A stretch of 50,542 nucleotides of DNA from SFHK01 sp964554795 (GTDB taxonomy: Bacteria > Bacillota > Clostridia > Christensenellales > Aristaeellaceae), in contig CAZKQB010000019.1 in NCBI GenBank assembly GCA_964554795.1, positions 1 through 50,542 of the forward strand, read 5' to 3'. Below, piece after piece: positions 8,898-16,727 of the stretch. Every line of letters begins with the position of its first letter. The stretch's first letter is position 1. A program made the translations under genes and the position numbers. Under the pieces are notes generated by a model. It was not told the DNA's origin. It searched no databases and was given only the letters and a program-made list of their open reading frames with translations.

Positions 8898-10777
8898 ATG
8901 AAGCCGTTTCCCGCGCGCTGAAGGACGGCAGGATTGCTGCCCGCGAGGACTTTCATCTGCTGCCCACCTGCCGCGACCGCGACGCATGGAACGCCGTCGA
9001 CCCCGAAGCCCGCGCCTACTATATCGGCGCGGCGGAGGCCTATCTGGGCAAGCCCGTTCCGGCGCTGCCTGCCTCGCTTTATATGGAATTCGTGCGCGTG
9101 GGCGACCGCAGTCACTACGAAATTCCGTATTTCGAGCGCCGCCGCGCGCTGTTTGCGCTCACGGTTGTCGAATGTCTGGAAAACAACGGCCGCTGCCTGA
9201 ACGACATCGTCGATCTCGTGTGGGCGATGTGTGAGGAAAGCAGCTGGGTTCTCCCGGCGCACAACAATCAATCCATTTCCGCAAGGCACGTCGCGCCCAT
9301 CGCGCTGCCGGATTTGGAGGATCAGCCTCCTCTTATCGACCTGTTCTCGGCGGAAACCGGCGCACTTCTGTCTCTGGTCAACCATCTTCTTGGCGATAAG
9401 CTGAACGAGATTTCCACGATCGTCTCCCGACGCATGTCACTGGAAATCAGGCGCCGCGTCCTGACGCCTTATCTGGAGCGAAACGACCTTTTCTGGATGG
9501 GCTTTGCAAACGACAACCCCGTGAACAACTGGAACCCGTGGATCAACTCAAACGTGCTGGTATGCGCGCTGCTGGAGGAGGCCTCGCCCGAGCGCAGGGA
9601 CGCGCTGCTCGAACGCATCGCCCGCAGCCTTGACCGCTTCCTGGACAGCTACGCGCCGGACGGCGGCTGCGACGAGGGTCCGGGCTACTTCAACGTTGCG
9701 GGCGCTTCCATGCTGGACGCGCTGGAGCTGTTCGATCTGGCCAGCGGCGGCGCGGTATCGCTGTATGACCAGCCTCTGATTCAGAATATGGCGCGCTACA
9801 TCCTGTATGTACATATTCACGGTCGCTATCACGTCAACTTCGCCGATGCGCCGGCGTGCGTGACGCCCGACGCCATGCTGCTCCGCCGCACGGCCGAGCG
9901 CATGGGGCTGGACGATCTAAAGCGCTATGCCGAATACGCGCTGGCCGCAGGCTTTGCCGCCTCGCCCTATCAGCTGATCCGGCACACCGAGTACCGCCGT
10001 CTGCGGAACCTGCTCACCTATCGCCGTTCCGGTGAAGCGCTTCCCACGGCGGACGAGCCGCTTTCCCATGCCTTTAACGGCATTCAGGTTGCCTGCGCGC
10101 GCCAGCACGCCGACGGCACGGGTCTGTATTTTGCCGCAAAGGGCGGCCACAACAGTGAAAGCCACAACCACAACGACATCGGCAGCTACGTTCTCTATGC
10201 CGACGGCGAGCCGGTGCTCTGCGATGTGGGCGTGGAAACCTATTGCCGCAAGACCTTCAGCGCCGAGCGCTACGACATTTGGACGATGCAGAGCCGCTAT
10301 CACAACACGGTCATCATCGGCGGCAGCGACCAGCGTCCCGGTCAGCAGTATGCAGCGCGCGGCTTCTCCTTTGAGGACGACGGAAGCACGGCGGTTTTCC
10401 ACGTGGATATGGCCGGAGCCTATGGCGAAGACGCGCATGCGCAGAGCTACCTGCGCGAGCTTCGTCTCGACCGCGCGTCGGGCGAGCTCATCGTTCACGA
10501 CCACTTCACGCTCACCGAGGCGCATGCGCCCGTTGAGCTGCCCCTGATGCTGTCCGCCGAGCCGCGTCTGGCGCCCGGCGAAGCGTATATTCCCTACGCA
10601 AAGAACCGTGTGGTGCGCCTGTCGTTTGACCCGGCCGTCTTCGACGCCGCCTGCGAGCGCATTCCTCTGACCGACCCACAGCTGCTGAGCAACTGGAAGC
10701 GCCCGGCGCTGTTCCGGCTCACGCTTACCCGCCGTGACCTGCCGCTGACAGGCGAGCACATCCTGCGCTTCCGCTGA
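8891..10777 (+). CDS. Heparinase II/III family protein (polysaccharide lyase-like)
   Basis: This 628-residue protein has the layout of heparinase II/III-type polysaccharide lyases: an N-terminal alpha/alpha toroid and a C-terminal beta-sandwich. The signature GGHNSESHNHNDIGSYVLY (near residues 418-436) is the conserved His-x-His-x-Asp strand. DEGPGYFNVAGAS near residue 258 carries the expected catalytic tyrosine. No signal peptide is seen, so it should act in the cytosol on imported oligosaccharides, or be exported another way. It overlaps the C39-like gene and ends at a strong terminator. A second family member lies at 45736-47556 with little sequence similarity outside the signature. The true substrate is unknown. 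Confidence 0.82.
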   Translation: MLNEAVSRALKDGRIAAREDFHLLPTCRDRDAWNAVDPEARAYYIGAAEAYLGKPVPALPASLYMEFVRVGDRSHYEIPYFERRRALFALTVVECLENNGRCLNDIVDLVWAMCEESSWVLPAHNNQSISARHVAPIALPDLEDQPPLIDLFSAETGALLSLVNHLLGDKLNEISTIVSRRMSLEIRRRVLTPYLERNDLFWMGFANDNPVNNWNPWINSNVLVCALLEEASPERRDALLERIARSLDRFLDSYAPDGGCDEGPGYFNVAGASMLDALELFDLASGGAVSLYDQPLIQNMARYILYVHIHGRYHVNFADAPACVTPDAMLLRRTAERMGLDDLKRYAEYALAAGFAASPYQLIRHTEYRRLRNLLTYRRSGEALPTADEPLSHAFNGIQVACARQHADGTGLYFAAKGGHNSESHNHNDIGSYVLYADGEPVLCDVGVETYCRKTFSAERYDIWTMQSRYHNTVIIGGSDQRPGQQYAARGFSFEDDGSTAVFHVDMAGAYGEDAHAQSYLRELRLDRASGELIVHDHFTLTEAHAPVELPLMLSAEPRLAPGEAYIPYAKNRVVRLSFDPAVFDAACERIPLTDPQLLSNWKRPALFRLTLTRRDLPLTGEHILRFR

Positions 10778-10796
10778 CAAAACACAATTCCACACG

Positions 10797-10840
10797 AAAG
10801 TCCTTCGTCTCGCGGCTCCAGTCGCCAGACGAAGGACTTT
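10797..10840. terminator. Bidirectional terminator
   Basis: A perfect 14-bp stem (AAAGTCCTTCGTCT/AGACGAAGGACTTT, 16-base loop) is followed by CCTTTT. It ends the rpiB operon on the plus strand, and the stem's own A-run gives a U-tract for the convergent M20 gene on the minus strand. The 207 bases to 11047 hold only the long 3' end of that gene. Confidence 0.85.
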
Positions 10841-11047
10841 CCTTTTCCCATTCAGAGACCCGTTCAAAGCTGCGAGCGACGCGCTACGCGGAGCCAACAA
10901 CCGCCCCGATCAGCTTCTCGCCTGCTCTTGGGATGCTTGGGCAAGAAACCGGTAGCCTACGCCCCTGACAGCTGCATATAAGCCCATGCGAAAGCACGTG
11001 CGTCGCGCAAAAAGGAGATGTTTCCACGAAAGGACGCGCTGCCGTTT

Positions 11048-12217
11048 TCATTCCCCCGTCGCCAACGCTGCCTCCATGGCGATCCCCACAGGGATGCAGT
11101 TTTCGTCCGGGTCAAACTCGGCGCTGTGAAGCGGCGCGCACGGATGCGCTGCATCCGCCGAGCAGCCGATGTGAAAAAATGCGCCGGGCGCACGATCCAG
11201 AAAATACGAAAAATCCTCCGCGCCCATGCTGGGCGCATCCTTAATCAGCGTTTTGTCCGCGCCGAACAGCCGCCGCGCCGTGGCCAACACGCGCTCGCAG
11301 TGCACGCTGTCGTTCACCAGCGGCGCATAGCCCTCGGTCAGCTCGGCTTCGATTTCGCAGTTCATCGCCTGTCCTACGCCCGCGCACACCTCGCGGATAC
11401 GCTTGAGCATCATGGCGCGCAGGTCGCGATTGGCCGTGCGCAAGGTACCGGTCATGACAACCTGCTCGCAGATGATATTGGACGCGCGTCCGCCCTCGAT
11501 CGTGCCCAGCGTGAGCACGCAGCTTTCCAGCGGCGACACATTGCGCGACACCAGCGTCTGAAGCGCCGTGACCAGCTGCGCCGCGCACGCAAGCGCATCG
11601 CGTCCCAGATCGGGATACGCGCCGTGCGCGCCCACGCCCTTCACCGTGAGCTTCACGCCGTCGGTGCCGGCGTTCAACGTGCCAGGGCGGCATTCGACCT
11701 GCCCGGTCACGAGCCTCGGCATCACGTGCAGACCATACACGCGGTCGACGCGCGGGTTCTCCATCACGCCACCCTCAACCATGGGCTTCGCGCCGCCCTC
11801 GGTTTCCTCCGCGGGCTGAAACAGAAGCTTCACCTTTCCCTTCCATTCCCCGCGCGCCGCCATCAAAAGCCGCGCTGTTCCCAGCAGGATGGCCGTGTGC
11901 AAATCGTGCCCGCAGGCATGCATATAGCCCTCGTGCTCAGAGCGGAACGGACAGCCCTGCGGCTCCGTCACCGGCAGCGCGTCAAAGTCCGCGCGGAAGC
12001 CGGTCACAGGGCCCTCTTTGCCGCTGTCCACCACGGCGGTAATCCAGCCATGCTCGCACACGGGCGTCACGCCGATTTCGTTCAGCTTTTCACAGATCAG
12101 CTTTTTCGTTTTTTCCTCGCGAAAGCCCGGCTCCGGGATGCGGTGCAGCGCCCGCCGCACGTTCGACACCCACGCCTGCTGCTCCCTCGCAAGGCACAGA
12201 ATGCGTCCCTCATTCAT
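11048..12217 (-). CDS. M20D-family metallo-amidohydrolase
   Basis: This 389-residue cytoplasmic hydrolase belongs to the M20D group (IAA-amino-acid hydrolase, hippurate hydrolase, N-acyl-amino-acid deacylase). Metal-binding motifs are visible: MHACGHDLHTAILLG near residue 100, PAEETEGGAKP near residue 135 and GLHVMPRL near residue 162. The dimerisation domain starts around GVKLTVKGVGAHGAYPDLG. The C-terminal ligand motif is APLHSAEF. Members remove acyl groups from amino acids or peptides; the natural substrate cannot be told. It stands alone, facing away from the MATE gene. The start is weakly supported because no good ribosome site precedes the ATG. Confidence 0.88.
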   Translation of the reverse strand: MNEGRILCLAREQQAWVSNVRRALHRIPEPGFREEKTKKLICEKLNEIGVTPVCEHGWITAVVDSGKEGPVTGFRADFDALPVTEPQGCPFRSEHEGYMHACGHDLHTAILLGTARLLMAARGEWKGKVKLLFQPAEETEGGAKPMVEGGVMENPRVDRVYGLHVMPRLVTGQVECRPGTLNAGTDGVKLTVKGVGAHGAYPDLGRDALACAAQLVTALQTLVSRNVSPLESCVLTLGTIEGGRASNIICEQVVMTGTLRTANRDLRAMMLKRIREVCAGVGQAMNCEIEAELTEGYAPLVNDSVHCERVLATARRLFGADKTLIKDAPSMGAEDFSYFLDRAPGAFFHIGCSADAAHPCAPLHSAEFDPDENCIPVGIAMEAALATGE

Positions 12218-12252
12218 ATTTCATCCGCCGCCCATCTGGTAATTTCGCGTCT

Positions 12253-12258
12253 ATTATA
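12253..12258 (-). promoter_or_regulatory. -10 box of the M20 gene
   Basis: TGCTATAAT on the minus strand is an extended -10 element 35 bases before the M20 start. The -35 region (TTTCTA at 17-base spacing) is poor, as is common with extended -10 promoters. Confidence 0.6.
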
Positions 12259-12381
12259 GCACGCTCCGCCGCACATAGAAACCCTTTTCCGCATCAAAAT
12301 GCGAAAGAAAACCGCATTGTCTTCATATTTCTATATCCTCCCGACGATATAATGAGGAAAATGCTTTGGGAGATGATTCTC

Positions 12382-13731
12382 TTGGCCGCCAACAACGAAT
12401 TCCTTGGAACGGAGCGCATCAGCAGGCTTCTGCTCCGACTGTCTGCGCCCACCATCTGCGCACAGCTGATCAATATGCTTTATAACGTGGTCGACCGCAT
12501 GTACATCGGTCACATGCCGGAAACCGGCGCGCTGGCGCTGACGGGTCTGGGCGTATGCATGCCGGTAATCATGCTTGTGAGCGCGTTTGCAGCGTTTGTG
12601 AGCATGGGCGGCGCGCCGCGCGCGTCAATCGCCATGGGGCGCGGCGATAGCGAAGGCGCAAGAGACATTCTGGGCACGTGCTTTGTTTTGCAGCTGATTC
12701 TTTCGATCATCCTGACGACGGTTTTGCTTTTCTGGAACCGCCCGATGCTGCTGGCCTTCGGCGCAAGCGCGGATACGATCGACTATGCTTCTGATTACAT
12801 GACGATTTACGCCGTCGGCACGGTGTTCGTGCAGCTGACGCTGGGCCTGAACGCGTTTATTACCGGGCAGGGCTTTTCCGGCTTCGGCATGCTGACGGTG
12901 GCCATCGGCGCGGTGCTGAACATCGCGCTGGATCCGTTGTTTATCTACACCTTTGACATGGGCGTGAAGGGTGCAGCGCTGGCAACCGTGCTGTCGCAGG
13001 CCGTCAGCGCAGTCTGGGCTACGTATTTTCTCACCAGCCGCCGCTCGGTTTTGAAGCTTGAGCGCAGCCGCATGCGTCTGCGCCCGTCGATTCTGCTGGG
13101 CTGCCTGTCGCTGGGCGTAGCGCCGTTCATCATGCAGGCCAGCGAAAGCGTGATCAACGTATGCTACAACACCTCTCTGTACAAATACGGCGGCGACACG
13201 GCCGTGGGCGCGATGACGATTCTCTCCAGCGTAATGATGTTCGCCATGCTTCCCATTCAGGGACTGGGGCAGGGTGCGCAGCCGATCATCAGCTATAACT
13301 ACGGCGCGAAAAAGCTTGACCGCGTGCGCAAATGCTATAAGCTTCTATTGCTTTCCGGCACCGCGTTCTGCGCCGTGCTGTGGGGCGCTGTGCAGCTGTT
13401 TCCGGGCGCGTTTGCCCGCCTGTTCACCTCTGATGCAACTCTAGCGGCGTACGCGAAGGACATGCTGCGGGTGTACATGGCGATGTCGTTCCTGTTTGGC
13501 GTTCAGATTGCCTGCCAGATGACGTTCATCTCCATCGGCTACGCGAAGGAGTCCGTGTGCGTAGCGCTGGCGCGCAAGGTCGTGCTTCTGATCCCGCTGA
13601 TCTACCTGCTTCCGCACCTGATCCCGGATCAGACGCTCGCCGTGTTCCTCGCCGAGCCTGTAGCCGACACGCTGGCCGTCGCGTTCACGGCAAGCCTGTT
13701 CGCCGTAAAATTCAAAAGGCTGCCCGCCTGA
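12382..13731 (+). CDS. MATE family multidrug/sodium efflux transporter
   Basis: This is a 12-segment membrane exporter of the MATE family, close to the MepA/NorM-like group. The family pattern is clear: LINMLYNVVDRMYIGHM at the N-terminus, AFITGQGFSGFGMLTVAIGA in the middle and QGLGQGAQPIISYNYGAKKL in the second half. I start it at TTG 12382 (MAANNEFLGTERISRLL, 449 residues), with GGGAG 9 bases upstream. The ATG at 12352 overlaps a perfect TATAAT (12348-12353) and so is unlikely to be translated. It exports cationic compounds using an ion gradient; the actual substrate is unknown. It stands alone between two divergent or separately promoted units. Confidence 0.9.
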   Translation: MAANNEFLGTERISRLLLRLSAPTICAQLINMLYNVVDRMYIGHMPETGALALTGLGVCMPVIMLVSAFAAFVSMGGAPRASIAMGRGDSEGARDILGTCFVLQLILSIILTTVLLFWNRPMLLAFGASADTIDYASDYMTIYAVGTVFVQLTLGLNAFITGQGFSGFGMLTVAIGAVLNIALDPLFIYTFDMGVKGAALATVLSQAVSAVWATYFLTSRRSVLKLERSRMRLRPSILLGCLSLGVAPFIMQASESVINVCYNTSLYKYGGDTAVGAMTILSSVMMFAMLPIQGLGQGAQPIISYNYGAKKLDRVRKCYKLLLLSGTAFCAVLWGAVQLFPGAFARLFTSDATLAAYAKDMLRVYMAMSFLFGVQIACQMTFISIGYAKESVCVALARKVVLLIPLIYLLPHLIPDQTLAVFLAEPVADTLAVAFTASLFAVKFKRLPA

Positions 13732-13753
13732 ACGGCGAAGACAGATTTTACAC

Positions 13754-13778
13754 GCCGCCCGTCGCGAAGGCGGGCGGC
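13754..13778 (+). terminator. Hairpin after MATE gene, next to azlC -10 box
   Basis: An 8-bp stem (GCCGCCCG/CGGGCGGC, 9-base loop) follows the MATE gene. A TATAAT at 13785-13790 comes six bases after it and may start azlCD transcription. There is no U-run, so termination would be weak. Confidence 0.5.
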
Positions 13779-13830
13779 ACGGTGTATAATACGGAAGCGT
13801 TTTACCATCTTCGTAAAGAGGGTTCGAATT

Positions 13831-14556
13831 ATGCGTTCCTCGCTCACGTTTCGCGACGGCTTGAAGGGCGGCCTGCCCATTGCGCTGGCCTACCTGTCGG
13901 TTTCCTTCGGCTTCGGCATTCAGGCCGCACAGGCTGCGCTTACGCCGCTTACCGCCGCACTGATTTCGCTTACCAACGTCACCAGCGCCGGACAGCTGGC
14001 CGGGCTGACGATTATTGCCGCCGGCGGTTCGCTGCTGGAGCTGATGATTGCCGAGCTCGTCATCAACATCCGCTACGCGCTGATGAGCGTTTCGCTCACG
14101 CAAAAGCTGGACGATTCGTTCACAACGCTGCCCCGACTGATCTGCTCGTTTTCCATGACCGACGAGCTGTACGCCGTAGCTGCCTCAAACCGCGGCTGCA
14201 TCGGCAAGACATACTTCTACGGGCTGATGCTTCTGCCCGTTCCGGCATGGGTAATTGGAACGTGGCTTGGCGCAGCGGCGGGCACGATTTTGCCCCGCGC
14301 GCTCAACGCCGCCATGGGCTGCGCGCTGTACGCCATGTTTCTTGCCATCATTCTGCCTCCATCCACGAAAAGCCGCGCCATCGCGCTGTGCGTCGTCATT
14401 GCGGCGGTTCTGAGCTGCGCGCTTGCATGGATTCCGTTTTTTTCATTCATCACGCCCGGCTTCTCGGTCGTGCTGTGCGCGCTGCTGGCCGCAGTGCCCG
14501 CCGCGTATTTCTTTCCCATTAAGGACGGGGACGAAGAGGGAGGCGACGCGCAATGA
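13831..14556 (+). CDS. azlC: AzlC family branched-chain amino acid exporter, large subunit
   Basis: This 241-residue membrane protein has about seven hydrophobic segments. It opens with FRDGLKGGLPIALAYLSVSFGFG, the diagnostic AzlC start, and has the conserved FSMTDELYAVA stretch near residue 105-115. With AzlD it exports branched-chain amino acids or related compounds (known for B. subtilis azlCD). The stop overlaps the azlD start by 4 bases (ATGA), so the two are translationally coupled. The start ATG has AGAGGG upstream. No Lrp-type regulator azlB is present. Confidence 0.92.
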   Translation: MRSSLTFRDGLKGGLPIALAYLSVSFGFGIQAAQAALTPLTAALISLTNVTSAGQLAGLTIIAAGGSLLELMIAELVINIRYALMSVSLTQKLDDSFTTLPRLICSFSMTDELYAVAASNRGCIGKTYFYGLMLLPVPAWVIGTWLGAAAGTILPRALNAAMGCALYAMFLAIILPPSTKSRAIALCVVIAAVLSCALAWIPFFSFITPGFSVVLCALLAAVPAAYFFPIKDGDEEGGDAQ

Positions 14557-14873
14557 ACGCTCATGCACCGCTCTGGCTGATGATTGCCGCCATGGCGCTG
14601 GTCACCTACCTGATTCGCGCCGTGCCCTTCGTGCTGTTTCGCCGCCGCATCCGCTCGCGCTTTGTGCGAAGCCTGCTTTCCTACATGCCCTATGCTGTAC
14701 TCTCCGCCGTGACCATCCCTGCCTTCTTCTCTGCCACCGGCAGCACCGTTTCCTCCCTTGCCGGCTGTGCAGCCGCGGCAATTGCGGCCCTACGGGGACG
14801 CTCGCTTCTCGTAGTAGCGGCGTGCGCCACCGCGGCGGCGCTGGCAGCCGAGCTTCTGCTTTCGGTTCTGTGA
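14553..14873 (+). CDS. azlD: AzlD family small subunit of amino acid exporter
   Basis: This 106-residue protein has four hydrophobic segments. It carries the family pattern ALVTYLIRAVPFVLFRRRI near the N-terminus and SLLSYMPYAVLSAVTIPAFF in the middle. It partners AzlC, whose gene it overlaps by 4 bases. Length is typical. The gene is followed after 44 bases by the prfC promoter. Confidence 0.92.
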   Translation: MNAHAPLWLMIAAMALVTYLIRAVPFVLFRRRIRSRFVRSLLSYMPYAVLSAVTIPAFFSATGSTVSSLAGCAAAAIAALRGRSLLVVAACATAAALAAELLLSVL

Positions 14874-14917
14874 GCGGCATGATGTTTATGTTTTAACGCA
14901 AACTGCATCTTCGTTGA

Positions 14918-14946
14918 TTGACACGGGTTTTCCGTGGGAATACAAT
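14918..14946 (+). promoter_or_regulatory. prfC promoter inside an inverted repeat
   Basis: TTGACA and TACAAT are spaced by 17 bases. The promoter is bracketed by an 8-bp inverted repeat, GCATCTTC (14905-14912) and GAAGATGC (14948-14955). The spacer contains CACGG/CCGTG. This could be an operator. Confidence 0.75.
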
Positions 14947-14998
14947 AGAAGATGCGTTTTTATGTCCGGACGCGCATGCTGTCAAGGAGGTTCACGAT

Positions 14999-15013
14999 AT
15001 GTCTGGCGATTGA
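14999..15013 (+). CDS. Four-codon leader ORF (MSGD) upstream of prfC
   Basis: ATG TCT GGC GAT TGA is preceded, at an 8-base spacing, by a perfect AAGGAGG (14984-14990). It lies in the prfC leader, out of frame with prfC, and ends in UGA 55 bases before the prfC ATG. The ribosome site is as good as that of prfC itself. A leader peptide whose termination is sensed before release-factor-3 synthesis is an attractive reading but is inference. Confidence 0.4.
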   Translation: MSGD

Positions 15014-15068
15014 TACCGCATGGATGCTTCCGCAAAACACATTTCAAATGTATGAAGGAGGTATTCCC

Positions 15069-16688
15069 ATGCCCCATCCCGAGCTTACTGCCGAAACGCG
15101 CCGCAGGCGCACCTTCGCCATCATATCCCACCCCGACGCCGGTAAAACGACGCTGACCGAGAAGCTGCTTCTATACGGCGGCGCAATCCGCCAGGCCGGC
15201 TCCGTCAAGGCGCGCAAGGCCGCCCGCCATGCCACCAGCGACTGGATGGAAATTGAAAAGCAGCGCGGCATTTCCGTCACCTCGTCTGCGATGCAGTTTG
15301 ATTTCGACGGCTGCCGCATCAACATCCTGGACACCCCCGGTCACCAGGACTTTTCCGAGGATACCTACCGCACCCTCGTCGCCGCCGACAGCGCCGTGAT
15401 GCTGATTGACTGTGCGAAGGGCGTTGAGGAGCAAACGGTGAAGCTGTTCAAGGTTTGCCGCATGCGCTCCATACCGATTTTCACCTTTGTAAACAAGCTC
15501 GACCGCGCCGGCAAGGATCCGTTTGCGCTGATGGAGGAGCTTGAAAACGTGCTGGGCATCCGCTCCTGCCCTGTGAACTGGCCCATCGGCCTTCACGGCG
15601 ACGACTTTAAGGGCGTATACCACCGCGATACCCGCGAGGTGGAAATGTACCGCGGCGGAAACCACGGTCAGACGCAGGTCGAGGTGGAGACGATCTCCAT
15701 CGATGATCCCGCGCTGCCCGGCCGCATCGGTCAGAGCTACTACGACAAGCTGATGGAGGACATCGAGCTCTTGGATGTGGCGGGCGACCCGTTTGATCTG
15801 GATATGATCCTGTCCGGAAAGCTCACGCCCATGTTCTTCGGTTCGGCGTTCAACAACTTCGGCGTGGAGCCGTTTTTGAAGCGCTTTCTAAGCTACACCA
15901 AGTCGCCCACGCCGCGCGTGTCCGACCAGGGCCCGATCGACCCGGAGTCGGACAAATTCACCGGCTTCATCTTCAAGATTCAGGCCAACATGAACCCTGC
16001 GCACCGCGACCGCCTCGCGTTCATGCGCGTATGCTCCGGCGTGTTTGAGAAGGGCATGACGGTTTGGCATTCCTCCTCCGGCGAGCGCATTAAGCTGGCG
16101 CAGCCGCAGCAGTTCATGGCGCAGGAGCACGAAACGGTGGAGCTGGCCTACCCCGGCGACATCATCGGCCTGTTCGACCCCGGCATCTTCCGCCTGGGCG
16201 ACACGCTGTGCACTGGCTCGCCCGTGCGTTACAGCGGCATTCCGCTGTTTGCCCCGGAATTCTTCTCGCGCGTAAGCCCCGTGGACTCAATGAAGCGCAA
16301 GCAGTTTTTAAAGGGCATCACGCAGCTTTCGCAGGAGGGCGCGATTCAGACCTTCAAGCGCCCGAACATCGGCCGCGAGGAAATGATCGCGGGTGTGGTT
16401 GGCGTTTTGCAGATGGACGTGCTGGAATACCGCCTGAAGAGCGAATACGGCGTAGACATCACCCGCGAGACGCTACCCTATCGCTTCGTGCGCTGGATCG
16501 CCCAGACGCCCAGACCCATCGATCGTTTGCGCCTGACGAGCACCACCGTGCCCGCCATCGACCGCGCAGGACGCGATGTTCTTCTTTTCGAAAACGAATG
16601 GTCGATTCGTCTGGCCACGGAAAACAACGAGGGTCTGGTGCTCAACGAGACGGCCGACCGCGCCGCCGCCGACGCCATCGACGCCTGA
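15069..16688 (+). CDS. prfC: Peptide chain release factor 3 (RF3)
   Basis: This 539-residue translational GTPase removes RF1/RF2 from the ribosome after termination. G-domain motifs are SHPDAGKTTLTEKLL (G1), GISVTS (G2), DTPGHQDFSEDTYR (G3) and NKLDR (G4). The RF3-type insertion and domain 3 (GVVGVLQMDVLEYRLKSEYG) follow. I start it at ATG 15069 (MPHPELTAETRRR), which has AAGGAGG 7 bases upstream; the frame is open further upstream but that stretch is leader. It is followed after 39 bases by typA, another ribosome GTPase, so the two are probably co-transcribed. Confidence 0.95.
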   Translation: MPHPELTAETRRRRTFAIISHPDAGKTTLTEKLLLYGGAIRQAGSVKARKAARHATSDWMEIEKQRGISVTSSAMQFDFDGCRINILDTPGHQDFSEDTYRTLVAADSAVMLIDCAKGVEEQTVKLFKVCRMRSIPIFTFVNKLDRAGKDPFALMEELENVLGIRSCPVNWPIGLHGDDFKGVYHRDTREVEMYRGGNHGQTQVEVETISIDDPALPGRIGQSYYDKLMEDIELLDVAGDPFDLDMILSGKLTPMFFGSAFNNFGVEPFLKRFLSYTKSPTPRVSDQGPIDPESDKFTGFIFKIQANMNPAHRDRLAFMRVCSGVFEKGMTVWHSSSGERIKLAQPQQFMAQEHETVELAYPGDIIGLFDPGIFRLGDTLCTGSPVRYSGIPLFAPEFFSRVSPVDSMKRKQFLKGITQLSQEGAIQTFKRPNIGREEMIAGVVGVLQMDVLEYRLKSEYGVDITRETLPYRFVRWIAQTPRPIDRLRLTSTTVPAIDRAGRDVLLFENEWSIRLATENNEGLVLNETADRAAADAIDA

Positions 16689-16727
16689 AACCAAACGATA
16701 CTCAACAGATAAGAGAGGTCTTTTTGC

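Noticed and set aside
10850..11040. 6S-like or other structured RNA between the heparinase and M20 genes
   Set aside because: GCGACGC/GCGTCGC could close a stem and TATAAG recalls 6S RNA, but no promoter or terminator frames it and no conserved core could be confirmed.
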